From assembly GCA_004356735.1 (NCBI GenBank), contig SMWR01000054.1, positions 1 to 36,354 on the forward strand: a stretch of 36,354 nt of DNA. Reading direction: 5' to 3'. Source of the stretch: Deltaproteobacteria bacterium. Lineage in GTDB: Bacteria > Myxococcota_A > UBA9160 > SMWR01. The notes beneath the pieces were generated by a model. It was not told the origin of the DNA and ran no database searches. It was given only the letters and a program-made list of their open reading frames with translations. Positions 1-9,896 of the stretch are shown here, one piece after another (the first letter of the stretch is position 1; each line of letters opens with the position of its first letter). The translations under genes were made by a program, and so were the position numbers.

Positions 1-412
1 CTGCGGATCGGACTGCCAAGCGGGCCCTTCAAGTCCGAGAAGTCGGAATGATGTCAAATCAGAGCGTCGGGAGCGTAGGCGAGCCGAGCGGCTGACCGTT
101 GGCGGGGAGGCCATCCGGACCAGCGGTTGCCAGCTTCGTGTCAACCACGTGACGCGTCGAGCAGGTGCCTGCGAGCGCGAGCAATGCTCGTGCGAACTCC
201 CGTTCACGCAACCGTCGACGACGGAGATTCACCTTGAGGCGACGCTAGCAGCGATAGGCGCGTCTACCGGCAGGTGTCTTTGCGCCGAGGGAGTGTGCTT
301 CCGGTGCTTGCGCCTTGCTCTCGGCGGCGTCCAGGGGCGGGCAGGGGAATGCCGCAACCCCGCGAATTCTGTGGTGGACCCGCGCAGAATCGCGCTGTCG
401 ACAGCATGATCG

Positions 413-739
413 TCAGTCTTCGAGCAGCTTCTTGATCATGGACTCGAAGTCGGCCTTGGGGCGTGCGCCCTGAAGTTGCTCGACGACGGTGCCGCCCTTG
501 AATGCCAGGATCGTGGGGATCGCGCGAACTCCGTACTGACCGGGCGTGTTGGGATGGGCGTCGATGTCCATCTTCAGGATGTTCACCTGGTCACCGTACT
601 GGTCGGCGAGCTCGGCGATGATCGGCGCGATCGCGCGGCAGGGTGCGCACCACTCGGCCCAGAAGTCGATGATCACGGGCTTGTCGGAGTTCAGGACCTC
701 GGCTTCGAAGTTCTGGTCCGTGACTTCTGCGATGGCCAT
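413..739 (-). CDS. trxA: Thioredoxin
   Basis: Protein MAIAEVTDQNFEAEVLNSDKPVIIDFWAEWCAPCRAIAP... with WCAPC active site and cis-Pro segment RAIPT; start at ATG 739 rather than the longer ORF start. Confidence 0.96.
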   Translation of the reverse strand: MAIAEVTDQNFEAEVLNSDKPVIIDFWAEWCAPCRAIAPIIAELADQYGDQVNILKMDIDAHPNTPGQYGVRAIPTILAFKGGTVVEQLQGARPKADFESMIKKLLED

Positions 740-1087
740 GTGCGTGTTCTCCTGTTCGGGCTGGGCCCGGGTTTCTCGGTTGCAGCGGCTGTCGATCGGT
801 GACTCTAGGATGCCGCGCCGAAGCCAGGGTCGCATCCGTTGACGCCCAGATGCCTCGCGAGTATGCTGGCCGGCTCAGATCCCATTGTTTTTGCTGAGCT
901 TTTTGCTTGGCGACGAGGGAGGCGCGAGCCCGATGTCCGATCTCCGGCTGGCGCGGATGCGCGCCAGCTTGCCGGAAAGCGCTCGAGTCACGCGCGACGC
1001 CGTCGAGGTCTCGAGGGCGCGGATCGCCGTGATCCTTGTTTTTTGCGAGCTCGTGGACGCCGAACTCTCATCCGAGATCGCCGTAGC

Positions 1088-2074
1088 GTGAGCCGCAAGC
1101 TGCCTCGAATCGATCGCTCGAAAGTCCGCACCACCAGTGCGCGAAAGCGCGAGAGCAAGATCAAGATTGGCGACGAGGCGCGGCCGTATCGGGCCGGTGC
1201 GAGCTTCAGCGACTTTCTCGCAGGTCTGCCCGGAATTCTGGGCGCGGCCGATCTCAAGCGCATCATCGCAGCCGGGGTGAAGGCGCACGAACGTGGCAAG
1301 ACGCTGCTGTGGGGCTTGGGTGCCCACGTCATCAAGGTCGGCCTGGCTCCGTTGGTGACCGATCTGCTGGAGCGGGGCTTGATCTCGGGAATCCTGATGA
1401 ACGGCGCAGGTTGTGTACACGATCTCGAGCTCGCAATGATGGGACGCACCAGCGAGGACGTGGCCGAAGCGCTCGACGACGGCAGCTTCGGCATGGCAGC
1501 AGAGACCGCGGAGCAGCTCAACCGCGCCATCGCGGCCGGCTTCGCGGAGGATCTCGGCATGGGAGCCGCCGTCGGGCGAGAGATCCTCGATGGAAAATAT
1601 CCGCACAAGGACCGTTCCATCCTGGCAACCGCGGCCCGGCTCGAAGTGCCCGTCACGGTCCACGTTGCCATCGGTACCGACATCCACCACATGCACCCCA
1701 GCGCAGACGGCGCTGCGCTCGGCGCCACCAGCCACCGGGACTTCGAGACCCTGACGGCTCTGGTGTCGACGCTGGAAGGCGGTGTCTACATGAACGTCGG
1801 GTCCGCCGTGATCCTGCCCGAGGTCTTTCTCAAGGCCCTGGCTCTGGCGCGCAACCTGGGCCACAAAGTGCAGCGCTTTACGACCGTGGACATCGACTTC
1901 ATCCGCCACTACCGACCGACGGTCAATGTCGTCCAACGACCGACCCGCCTGGGCGGTACCGGCCTCTCGCTGACCGGTCAACACGAGATCCTGGTGCCGC
2001 TGCTGGCCGCGGGTCTCATCGAAGCCGTAGCTGCGAACAGCGCCGGCGGCGATGGCAAGAAGCAGCGCCGATGA
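1088..2074 (+). CDS. Deoxyhypusine synthase-like protein
   Basis: GAHVIKVGLAPLVTDLLERGLISGILMNGAGCVHDLELAMMGRTSEDVAEALDDGSFGM resembles DHS-like bacterial proteins; GTG start at 1088 inferred, upstream ORF extension low-complexity. Confidence 0.6.
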   Translation: MSRKLPRIDRSKVRTTSARKRESKIKIGDEARPYRAGASFSDFLAGLPGILGAADLKRIIAAGVKAHERGKTLLWGLGAHVIKVGLAPLVTDLLERGLISGILMNGAGCVHDLELAMMGRTSEDVAEALDDGSFGMAAETAEQLNRAIAAGFAEDLGMGAAVGREILDGKYPHKDRSILATAARLEVPVTVHVAIGTDIHHMHPSADGAALGATSHRDFETLTALVSTLEGGVYMNVGSAVILPEVFLKALALARNLGHKVQRFTTVDIDFIRHYRPTVNVVQRPTRLGGTGLSLTGQHEILVPLLAAGLIEAVAANSAGGDGKKQRR

Positions 2075-2625
2075 GGGAAGCCATCGTCATTCAAGAGGGC
2101 GACATCACCGAGCAGGAAGTCGACGCCATCGTCAACGCGGCCAACAGTGAGCTGGTGTTGGGGGCCGGCGTGGCCGGCGCGATTGGCGAGAAGGGCGGGC
2201 CCTCGATCCAGCAGGAATGTACGGCTCACGGTCCGGTGGCCGTGGGTGAGGCGGCCGTCACCGGTGCCGGCAACCTCGCCGCGCGCTTCGTGATCCATGC
2301 GGCCGGCATGCCGCCCGGTGGCTCGGCCAGCGCCGAGAGCATCCGGATGTCGGTGCGATCCAGCCTCGAGCGGGCGGCCGAGCGGGGCTGCCGCAGTATC
2401 GCGATTCCGGCCATCGGCGCGGGCCTCGGTGGCTTTCCGGTCCAGCGCTGCGCGGAGATCCTTCTCGACGAGGCCCGCGCCCACCTGCGCGGTGAGACCA
2501 GTCTCGAGGAAGTGCGGTTCGTGCTGTTCGGTGAGCCCAGCTACCGGGTCTTCGAGATGGTCCGCGACGCCGCCAAGATCCAGGAACAGCTGGAGCGCAT
2601 CAGGTCCCGCCAGCGCCAGCGCTAG
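2071..2625 (+). CDS. Macro domain (ADP-ribose-binding) protein
   Basis: GDITEQEVDAIVNAANSELVLGAGVAGAI...IAIPAIGAGLGGFP; ATGA overlap with upstream gene. Confidence 0.9.
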   Translation: MREAIVIQEGDITEQEVDAIVNAANSELVLGAGVAGAIGEKGGPSIQQECTAHGPVAVGEAAVTGAGNLAARFVIHAAGMPPGGSASAESIRMSVRSSLERAAERGCRSIAIPAIGAGLGGFPVQRCAEILLDEARAHLRGETSLEEVRFVLFGEPSYRVFEMVRDAAKIQEQLERIRSRQRQR

Positions 2626-2642
2626 CGCTACGCTGTAGCCCC

Positions 2643-3437
2643 ATGTCGATCCACCTCCACCAGCTCGCTGCCGCCCTGTATCTGCTGGCGGGTCTGGTGG
2701 CCTGGACGGGGATGGCGTTGCGGTCCGCCCGGCTGGAACGGGGCTCGGTCTGGCTGCTGGCGGGCGCTGCCCTGGCTCACCTGGGCGCCTTCGCGACCCT
2801 CCATTCGCTGGAGCCGCCGCCGCCGCTGACCGACCTTCCGGCCGCCGTCTCCTTCATGGCCTGCGCCGGCACGATCTTCTTCCTGGCGATGCTGCGCCGA
2901 CTGCGTCTGGACGGGCTGACCGTGTTGGTGGCTCCCGCCGCCTTCGTCGGCGCTTTCTTTGCCGCGCTCCAGCTGCCCGAGGCCGAGCCAGCAGTCGTCG
3001 CCGGCAGTGGCTCCTGGCCCCACGCCCACGTTCTGCTGGCCAGCATGGGGCTCGCGTTCCTCGGTGTCTCGGGCATGGCCGGCATGTTGTTCCTGGCCGA
3101 GCACCGTCGAATCAAGGCCAAGCGGCCCATCGACGCGGGCTTTCCCCTTCCGACGCTCGAAGCCCTCGATCTCGCCAACCGGGTCTCGCTGGCAGTCGGC
3201 TTTCCGCTGCTCACCCTGGGCGTGATCGCCGGCATGATCTGGGTGCAGAAGAGTCAGGGCGTGGTTTGGAGCGGCTCCGTTCACGAAATCTGGTCAGTGA
3301 TCGCCTGGACCGTCTACGCCGTGCTGGCTGGCGCTCGCTTCGGTGCCAGCCAGGGTTCGCGCCAGGCCGCGGCCAGTGCCGTCGGCGGATTTGCCTTTCT
3401 CTGCTTTGCAGTGATTGGCGTGGGGCTGCTCACATGA
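2643..3437 (+). CDS. CcsA/HemX-family cytochrome c assembly-type membrane protein
   Basis: Multi-TM protein with WPHAHVLLASMGLAFLGVSGMAGMLFLAEHRRIK, immediately upstream of hemA. Confidence 0.8.
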   Translation: MSIHLHQLAAALYLLAGLVAWTGMALRSARLERGSVWLLAGAALAHLGAFATLHSLEPPPPLTDLPAAVSFMACAGTIFFLAMLRRLRLDGLTVLVAPAAFVGAFFAALQLPEAEPAVVAGSGSWPHAHVLLASMGLAFLGVSGMAGMLFLAEHRRIKAKRPIDAGFPLPTLEALDLANRVSLAVGFPLLTLGVIAGMIWVQKSQGVVWSGSVHEIWSVIAWTVYAVLAGARFGASQGSRQAAASAVGGFAFLCFAVIGVGLLT

Positions 3438-4723
3438 GGATCGTCCTGCTCGGCATGAACCATCGCACGGCGCCGCTCGATCTGCGCGAACGGCTGGCCG
3501 TGCACGACCCGGCTCCGGTGCTCCAGAAGCTCGTGGCCTGCGACGAGATCGATGAGGCCGTGCTGATCTCGACCTGCAACCGGGTCGAGGTGGTGGTGGT
3601 CACCCGCAGCTATGACGCGGCTCGGCTGCGGCTGCGTTCGATCTTCGCCCGGGAGCTTGCGTCGGATTCGATCGAAGTGAGCACGAGCGAGCTGGACGCC
3701 TGCCTGTACGAGCACGTGGACGGAGATGCAATGCGCCATGTCCTGCGCGTCGCCTCTTCGCTGGATTCGATGGTGGTGGGTGAGCCGCAGATTCTCGGTC
3801 AGACCAAGGATGCTTGTCGGGTGGCGACGGAATGCGGGGCTGCCGGTCCGATCTTGGGACGCCTCTTCCAGCACGCCTTCGCCACCGCAAAGCGGGTGCG
3901 CAGCGAGACGCGGATCGCTGAACGTCCGGTGTCGGTGGCCCGAGTCGCTGTGGATCTGGCCCGCCAGATCTTCGAGAACCTGGCCGACAAGCAGGCGCTC
4001 CTGATCGGGGCCGGCGAAATGATCGAGTTGGCCCTCGAGTCCCTGCGCAAGCACGGTCTGGAATCGATCCGGGTGGCCAACCGGACTCCCGAGCGGGCCC
4101 AAGAGCTTGCTGCCCGCTTCGGTGCCACCGCCCACGGACTCGACGGGTTGACCGAGCTGATCGCGGAGGTGGACGTGGTGCTGATCTCGATCGGCGGCGA
4201 CGATCCGATTCTGACCGTCGAGCTGCTGGAGCGGGCGCTGGCATCGCGTTGGGGACGCCCCCTGTTCGTGATCGACATCGGGGTTCCGCGCAATGCCGAC
4301 CCAGCCATCAACAAGCTGGACCCGGTCTATCTCTACGACATCGATGACCTGGCTTCGCTGGCCCGCAAGAACGCGGACGAGCGCCAGCGTGAGGGCGTTC
4401 TTGCGGAAAGCATCATCGAAGAGCAGCACCAGCGCTTCGAAGGTTGGCTCACGGCGCTGCGCGCGATTCCTACCATCAAGCACCTGCGCGAGCGGGTGGA
4501 GTCGATTCGCGTCGACGAGCTCGAGCGCGCGCTGCGAAGGATTTCGCTCGACGACGACCAGCGCGAGGCCGTCGAGGCCCTGACGAAGTCGATCGTGAAC
4601 AAGATCCTCCACGCGCCCGTTTCGAAGCTGCGCCGCGAGGCCGAGCACGAAGAGGGCATTGTCTACCTCGAGGCAGCGCGGGCCCTGTTCGGTCTCGACG
4701 ACGAAACATCGGACGAAGAATGA
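3434..4723 (+). CDS. hemA: Glutamyl-tRNA reductase
   Basis: MRIVLLGMNHRTAPLDLRERLAV, STCNRVEV, VVGEPQILGQ motifs; ATGA overlap with upstream gene. Confidence 0.97.
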   Translation: MRIVLLGMNHRTAPLDLRERLAVHDPAPVLQKLVACDEIDEAVLISTCNRVEVVVVTRSYDAARLRLRSIFARELASDSIEVSTSELDACLYEHVDGDAMRHVLRVASSLDSMVVGEPQILGQTKDACRVATECGAAGPILGRLFQHAFATAKRVRSETRIAERPVSVARVAVDLARQIFENLADKQALLIGAGEMIELALESLRKHGLESIRVANRTPERAQELAARFGATAHGLDGLTELIAEVDVVLISIGGDDPILTVELLERALASRWGRPLFVIDIGVPRNADPAINKLDPVYLYDIDDLASLARKNADERQREGVLAESIIEEQHQRFEGWLTALRAIPTIKHLRERVESIRVDELERALRRISLDDDQREAVEALTKSIVNKILHAPVSKLRREAEHEEGIVYLEAARALFGLDDETSDEE

Positions 4724-5649
4724 CTCGGGTTCGCCTGGCCACACGGGCGAGCGAGCTGGCGCTCGCCCAGTCCGGAATGGTGGCGCGCCTGCTCGAACGG
4801 GTCCTCGGCGTCGAGATCGAGCTGGTGCCGCTCACGACGACGGGCGACCGCCTGAAGGACGTCTCCCTGGCGAAGCTGGGCGGCAAGGCTCTGTTCGTGA
4901 AGGAGATCGAGGAGGCCCTGCTGGAAGGGCGTGCCGATCTTGCCGTCCACAGCGCCAAGGATCTGCCGGCAAGGATCCCTGAGGGTCTCGAGCTGGTGGC
5001 CTTTCCCGAGCGGGCCGATCCGCGCGACGCATTGATCGCACGTGAACGGGGCACGACGCTGACGGGTCTTGCACGGGGTGCTCGGGTCGGAACCGGCAGT
5101 GTTCGGCGCTCGGCGCAACTGCACGTGCTGCGGCCCGACCTCGAGATCGTTCCGTTGCGCGGCAACGTACCCACCCGGATTCGAAAGCTGGAAGACGAAG
5201 ACCTGGACGCGGTGATTCTCGCCAGCGCGGGGCTCGAGCGGCTGGGGTTGGCCGATCGGATCGACGAACGCATCGATCCGGCCCGCATGTTGCCCGCCGT
5301 GGCCCAGGGCATCCTGGCCATCGAGGGCCGGGTGGGAGACTCCATTTCGCGCGATGCCGCCATGATCAGTCACGCCGAAACCGTGGCCCGGGTCCGGGCC
5401 GAACGCGGAGTGCTCGTTGGACTCGATGCCGATTGCAATGTGCCTCTCGCCGCCTACGCGGAGGTCGAGGACGGCAAGCTCCGCCTGCGCGCGCTGCTCG
5501 CCAACCTGACCGGTCAGTGCGTCCTCACCTCGGAGGTCGAAGGCGACGTCGATTGTGCTGCCGAGCTGGGATCGCAGCTGGCCGCGCGGCTGCTGGCGGG
5601 CGGCGGGTCGCAGCTGCTGGAGCAGTTGCGGGCTGAGAGCGGGTCGTGA
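4720..5649 (+). CDS. hemC: Hydroxymethylbilane synthase (porphobilinogen deaminase)
   Basis: RLATRASELALAQSGMVA, VHSAKDLPARIPEGL, GSVRRSAQL, RGNVPTRIRKL, LDADCNVPLAAYA. Confidence 0.97.
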   Translation: MTRVRLATRASELALAQSGMVARLLERVLGVEIELVPLTTTGDRLKDVSLAKLGGKALFVKEIEEALLEGRADLAVHSAKDLPARIPEGLELVAFPERADPRDALIARERGTTLTGLARGARVGTGSVRRSAQLHVLRPDLEIVPLRGNVPTRIRKLEDEDLDAVILASAGLERLGLADRIDERIDPARMLPAVAQGILAIEGRVGDSISRDAAMISHAETVARVRAERGVLVGLDADCNVPLAAYAEVEDGKLRLRALLANLTGQCVLTSEVEGDVDCAAELGSQLAARLLAGGGSQLLEQLRAESGS

Positions 5650-7193
5650 CCGGCCGCCACAAGCCGGGTCGGGTGCTGCTGGTGGGAGCAGGGCCGGGGG
5701 ATCCCGATCTCATCACCGTCCGCGGTGCACAGGCCCTTCGGTCTGCCGACGTGGTCGTTCACGACGCCCTGGCTGCGGAGGAGCTACTCGATCTCGCCCC
5801 GCTCGAGGCGGAACGCATCAACGTGGGCAAGCGCGGACATGACGATCCGACCCGACCGCAGGAAGAGACGACGGCACTTCTGTTGCGGCTCGCGCAACAG
5901 GGCAAGACGGTCGTGCGCCTCAAGGGTGGCGATCCCTTCGTGTTCGGACGCGGCGCTGAGGAGGCGTCGGCACTTGCCGAGGCCGGCATCCCGTTCGAAG
6001 TCGTTCCCGGCGTCTCCTCGGTGATCGGTGCGCTGGCCTACGCGGGAATTCCCATCACCGACCGCCGCTACTCGGCGTCGTTCGCCGTCGTGACGGGACA
6101 CAAGGATCCGACCCGGGTGACGCAAGAAACGCGCTGGGCCGATCTCGGCCGCGCGGCCGATACCCTCATCATCTTGATGGGCATGCGAAACCTCGAAGGT
6201 CTGGTAGAGAAGATCATCGACGGAGGGCTTTCTCCGGAGACGCCGGCGGCTGTCGTGGCGGACGGAACGCTTCCGAGTCAGCGCGTGGTCGAGGCTCCCT
6301 TGAACCAGCTCGCCGAGCGGGTCCGCGCCGAAGGTCTTGGAGCCCCCGCTGTGGTCGTGATCGGCAACGTCGTAAAGCTTCGGCAACGCTTGAACTGGAT
6401 CGAGCGGCGTCCGCTCTTTGGACGCCGGGTGCTGGTGACGCGGACGCCCGAGCAGGCGAGTGAGTGGATGGAGGCGCTGCGCGCGGCGGGAGCCGCTCCG
6501 CTGCTGATCCCAATGATTCGAATCGAGGCCGCGTCGGACTCGGGTCCGCTGGACGCTGCGCTGGACCGGCTGCGCGGCTACGACGCGTTGCTGATCACGA
6601 GCGCCAATGCCATCCGGTTCCTGGCCGCGCGGGCGCGCGAACGCGGCGTGTTGCTCCGCGATTTCGGCGGCAGCGTCGTGTGCGTCGGGCCGAAGAGCGC
6701 CGAGGCGACACTGGCCGAGGGGCTTCCGGTCCAGACGATTCCGGCCGAACGCTTTGATGCCGAAGGCATGCTCGATGCCATCGAGAAGCACTTCCCTCCG
6801 GCCGGCCGGCGCTTCCTGTTGCCCCGGGCGGAAGCCGGCCGGGAGACCCTGGTTGACGGTCTTCGGGCGGCCGGCGCCACGGTCGATGCGGTGACGGCCT
6901 ATCGTACCGTGGCTCCCGACACCGACGCCGCGGCGTTGTGCGAGCGTCTGACGGCGGGCCGGCTGGATGTGCTCACGTTCGCGAGTCCTTCGGCGGTCCG
7001 GAATTTCATGGCATTGTTGGATCGGGCAGCGCGCCGGGCCGTGGCCGATTGTCTGGTGGCCGCCATTGGCCCCACGACCGCGGAGGCGCTACGCAAGGAG
7101 GGACTCGAGCCGGACGTCGTGCCGGAGCGGGCCAATGCGGCAGACCTGGTGGCGGCATTGGTCGAGGCCTGCGGCGCAGGAGGATCGTCATGA
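5646..7193 (+). CDS. Fused uroporphyrinogen-III C-methyltransferase / uroporphyrinogen-III synthase
   Basis: N-terminal SUMT ([42 protein letters not shown]) followed by HemD domain ([15 protein letters not shown]...[11 protein letters not shown]); GTG start. Confidence 0.95.
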   Translation: MTGRHKPGRVLLVGAGPGDPDLITVRGAQALRSADVVVHDALAAEELLDLAPLEAERINVGKRGHDDPTRPQEETTALLLRLAQQGKTVVRLKGGDPFVFGRGAEEASALAEAGIPFEVVPGVSSVIGALAYAGIPITDRRYSASFAVVTGHKDPTRVTQETRWADLGRAADTLIILMGMRNLEGLVEKIIDGGLSPETPAAVVADGTLPSQRVVEAPLNQLAERVRAEGLGAPAVVVIGNVVKLRQRLNWIERRPLFGRRVLVTRTPEQASEWMEALRAAGAAPLLIPMIRIEAASDSGPLDAALDRLRGYDALLITSANAIRFLAARARERGVLLRDFGGSVVCVGPKSAEATLAEGLPVQTIPAERFDAEGMLDAIEKHFPPAGRRFLLPRAEAGRETLVDGLRAAGATVDAVTAYRTVAPDTDAAALCERLTAGRLDVLTFASPSAVRNFMALLDRAARRAVADCLVAAIGPTTAEALRKEGLEPDVVPERANAADLVAALVEACGAGGSS

Positions 7194-8161
7194 GCTTTCC
7201 GATCACACGCATGCGTCGCCTGCGCCAGAACGACACCCTGCGCCGGATGGTCCGGGAGACCCGGGTCTGCCGGGATGACCTGGTGCTGCCGCTCTTCGTG
7301 GTGGAGGGCAGCGGGGTCCGTGAGCCCGTCGCCTCGCTGCCCGGCGTGTTCCGCCACTCGGTGGACATGCTCGTCAACGAGGTGAAGGAGGTGCGCGATC
7401 TGGGCATTCCCGCCGTCATCCTCTTCGGGATTCCCGGCGAGAAGGATGCGCGGGGGTCTGGGGCCGACGCCGCGGACGGGATCGTGCAGCGCGCGGTGGA
7501 AGCCTCCAAGGCCGCCGAGCCCGATCTCTGTGTCATCACCGACGTCTGTCTGTGCGAGTACACCGACCACGGCCACTGTGGCATCGTCGAGGGCCTCGAC
7601 GTGCTGAACGACCCGTCCGTTCAGCGCCTGGCGGCGATCGCCCTGTCCCATGCCCGGGCGGGCGCCGACGTGGTGGCGCCCTCGGACATGATGGACGGAC
7701 GCGTCGCAGCCATTCGCGAGACACTCGACCAGGGCGGCTTCGAAGGAGTGCCCATCCTGTCCTACGCGGCCAAATTTGCCAGCGCCTACTACGCACCCTT
7801 TCGCGACGCGGCCGAGAGCACGCCCGAGTTCGGCGACCGGCGCAGCTACCAGCTGGATCCGCCCAACGGACGTGAAGCCCTGCGCGAGATGCGGCTCGAC
7901 CTCGAAGAGGGTGCGGACGCGCTGATGGTGAAGCCCGCGCTGCTGTACCTCGATCTGCTGTCCGCCGCGCGTCGCGAGTTCGACGTCCCGCTGGCTGCGT
8001 ATCACGTGTCTGGCGAGTACGCGATGATCCAGGCTGCCGCTGAAAGGGGCTGGATCGATGCGGAGCGGGCCATGGACGAGGCAATGGTTGCGATCAAGCG
8101 TGCCGGTGCCGACATGATCCTGACGTATGCCGCCAAGGATGTGGCCGCGCGACTGGGCTAG
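7190..8161 (+). CDS. hemB: Delta-aminolevulinic acid dehydratase (zinc-type active site)
   Basis: [43 protein letters not shown]. Confidence 0.97.
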   Translation: MSFPITRMRRLRQNDTLRRMVRETRVCRDDLVLPLFVVEGSGVREPVASLPGVFRHSVDMLVNEVKEVRDLGIPAVILFGIPGEKDARGSGADAADGIVQRAVEASKAAEPDLCVITDVCLCEYTDHGHCGIVEGLDVLNDPSVQRLAAIALSHARAGADVVAPSDMMDGRVAAIRETLDQGGFEGVPILSYAAKFASAYYAPFRDAAESTPEFGDRRSYQLDPPNGREALREMRLDLEEGADALMVKPALLYLDLLSAARREFDVPLAAYHVSGEYAMIQAAAERGWIDAERAMDEAMVAIKRAGADMILTYAAKDVAARLG

Positions 8162-8183
8162 CGCCTCGCGCGGGGGGGACCCA

Positions 8184-8363
8184 ATGGCCCTGGTCTACAA
8201 GGTGGTCGAGACGAGTGACGTGAGCGACGTCGAGCTCGAGCGAATCCTGAACGAGACGACGTCCGAAGGCTGGGCTCTCGACATGATGCAGTTCGCCATG
8301 CGTGACTCGTCGAAGCGCCCGGCCATGGCCTTCCTCACGTTTACGCGGGATGACGGCGAATGA
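8184..8363 (+). CDS. DUF4177-like small protein
   Basis: 59-aa ORF MALVYKVVETSDVSDVELERILNETTSEGWALDMMQFAM...; size and pattern typical of the family. Confidence 0.65.
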   Translation: MALVYKVVETSDVSDVELERILNETTSEGWALDMMQFAMRDSSKRPAMAFLTFTRDDGE

Positions 8364-8392
8364 AAGTCAGCCGGGGCGGCTGACTTTCATTC
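8358..8392. repeat. 15-bp perfect inverted repeat (gaatgaaagtcagcc-ggggc-ggctgactttcattc); possible terminator
   Basis: Arms 8358-8372 and 8378-8392 are exact reverse complements; overlaps the stop codon at 8361-8363; no long T tract. Confidence 0.85.
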
Positions 8393-8397
8393 GCTTG

Positions 8398-8418
8398 GCG
8401 CAATCCAAGGGATTGCGC
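8398..8418. repeat. 9-bp perfect inverted repeat (gcgcaatcc-aag-ggattgcgc)
   Basis: Arms 8398-8406 and 8410-8418. Confidence 0.75.
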
Positions 8419-8425
8419 GGTTGCG

Positions 8426-8509
8426 CGGGGACGTTGTTGAATATTCAACTCCCCAACCCGGGGAAACGATCGTAAACGGGACGGAGTTGAATATTCAACA
8501 ACGTCCCCG
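8426..8509. repeat. REP/BIME-like inverted pair: two 27-bp perfectly complementary arms, each containing the palindrome gttgaatattcaac
   Basis: cggggacgttgttgaatattcaactcc (8426-8452) and ggagttgaatattcaacaacgtccccg (8483-8509) are exact reverse complements. Confidence 0.9.
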
Positions 8510-9889
8510 TCCGTTTCCGCCCGCGTTTTCGAGGTCGTCGCGGTCGGGGGGAGATACGGCGTCCGGCTGCGTGGGCCGTGGGGGAAGCGGTACTCCGGCC
8601 GCGTAGGGAAAGACCGTGCGGGCCAGGTCGATCTTGGAGCCCAGCAGCTTGTTCACGCCGGTCAGTAGCCCGATTACCCGGCCCAGCAGCACCAGATGGA
8701 TGGGGATTCGCACGATCGGGTTCTGGCGAATCCGCTTGGGTACCTCGCGTCCGAAGCGCTCGGTGAATTCCTTGTCGATCTTCACTCCGTGCCGGAACTG
8801 GGTGGCGAGCTCGAGGATGAAGGCTGCGATGTCGTTCAACGAATCCGGACGCCCATCCCGGGTCTCGAAGCCGAGCTCGAGCATGGCCTCGGCCATGCTG
8901 TCGGCGTCACCCTGGATCATGGCGCTGGCGAATCGGACCGCGGTCTCCCGAAAGTGGGGCGGCAGCTCCTTGGCCAGACCGAAGTCGACGAAGACCAGGC
9001 GCGGCCGCCCGTCCTCCATGGGCTGCACCATCAAGTTGCCGGGGTGCGGGTCGGCGTGGAAGAAGCCATGGACCAGCACCTGTTCGCAGTAGGCCTCGAT
9101 CAACAGCTTGGAGACCTGCTTCGGATCGAGTCCGGCCTGCTGGAGCCCTTCGAGATCGGTGATCTTGATGCCGTCGATGAAATCCATGACGAGCACCTTG
9201 CGGGTTGTGTGCTCCCAGTGGATCCGAGGCACCGTGACGTCGTCGCGGTCTTCGAAGAAGCGGGAGATGCGTTCCGCGTTGTGGCCTTCGTTGACGAAGT
9301 TGAGCTCCCGGGGCACGTGGGTGCGCAGCTCATCGATGAGTGGCATCAGTTCGAAGTCGCGCTCCAGGAACTCGACAGCGCGAAACAGCGCGCGCAGGTT
9401 GCGCAGATCGTCGCGGACCAGGGCTTCGATTTCGGGGTACTGAACCTTGACGGCAACGCGTTCGCCGCTGCGCAGCCGGGCCTCGTGGACCTGGGCCAGT
9501 GAAGCGGAAGCGATTGGCTCCACCGAGAAGAAGCTGAAGAAGTCGCCGAGGGGTCCGCCCAGCTCGGTTTCGACGGTGTCTCGCACCACGGGGAACGGGT
9601 GTGCGGGAACCCGGTCCTGGAGCTTCGAAAGAACGTCGACATAAGCGGGCGGCAGGATGTCGGCGCGGGTTCCCAGGAATTGGCAGCCCTTGAGAATCAT
9701 CCCCTGGAGCTCGATTGCCGCCTGGTAGATCGACTCAGCGCTGGTTCGGTGGAACTTCTGCCAGCGCTCGTCCATGTCGCGCGGCGCCAGTCGGTTCTCG
9801 ATGAAGCGGTGAGCGCGCAGGCCCAGATAGATGCGACCGAAGGTGGTGCCGATCCGGCGCGCCCGATAGAGGCGCTGGCCCGCGCGCAC
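8495..9889 (-). CDS. ABC1 kinase (AarF/UbiB family)
   Basis: ASLAQVHEARLRSGERVAVKVQYPEIE, HGFFHADPHPGNLMV, LVFVDFGLAKEL; GTG start at 9889 inferred, longer ORF overlaps the neighbouring gene. Confidence 0.92.
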   Translation of the reverse strand: MRAGQRLYRARRIGTTFGRIYLGLRAHRFIENRLAPRDMDERWQKFHRTSAESIYQAAIELQGMILKGCQFLGTRADILPPAYVDVLSKLQDRVPAHPFPVVRDTVETELGGPLGDFFSFFSVEPIASASLAQVHEARLRSGERVAVKVQYPEIEALVRDDLRNLRALFRAVEFLERDFELMPLIDELRTHVPRELNFVNEGHNAERISRFFEDRDDVTVPRIHWEHTTRKVLVMDFIDGIKITDLEGLQQAGLDPKQVSKLLIEAYCEQVLVHGFFHADPHPGNLMVQPMEDGRPRLVFVDFGLAKELPPHFRETAVRFASAMIQGDADSMAEAMLELGFETRDGRPDSLNDIAAFILELATQFRHGVKIDKEFTERFGREVPKRIRQNPIVRIPIHLVLLGRVIGLLTGVNKLLGSKIDLARTVFPYAAGVPLPPRPTQPDAVSPPDRDDLENAGGNGRGRC

Positions 9890-9896
9890 CCTGGCG

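Noticed and set aside
149-409. 86-aa Cys-containing ORF at the left edge
   Set aside because: No recognisable domain or signal; composition typical of chance ORFs in GC-rich intergenic DNA.
875-1984. Long reverse-strand ORF opposite the DHS-like gene
   Set aside because: Antisense shadow of a real gene; no domain, low-complexity Arg/Gly/His composition.
2617-2640. Recurrent gcgctacgc motif (also near 16375, 21467, 21511) as a genome-wide signal
   Set aside because: Too short and GC-rich to separate from chance; also occurs inside coding regions.
3314-4744. 476-aa reverse ORF opposite hemA
   Set aside because: Shadow ORF; hemA on the + strand has clear conserved motifs.
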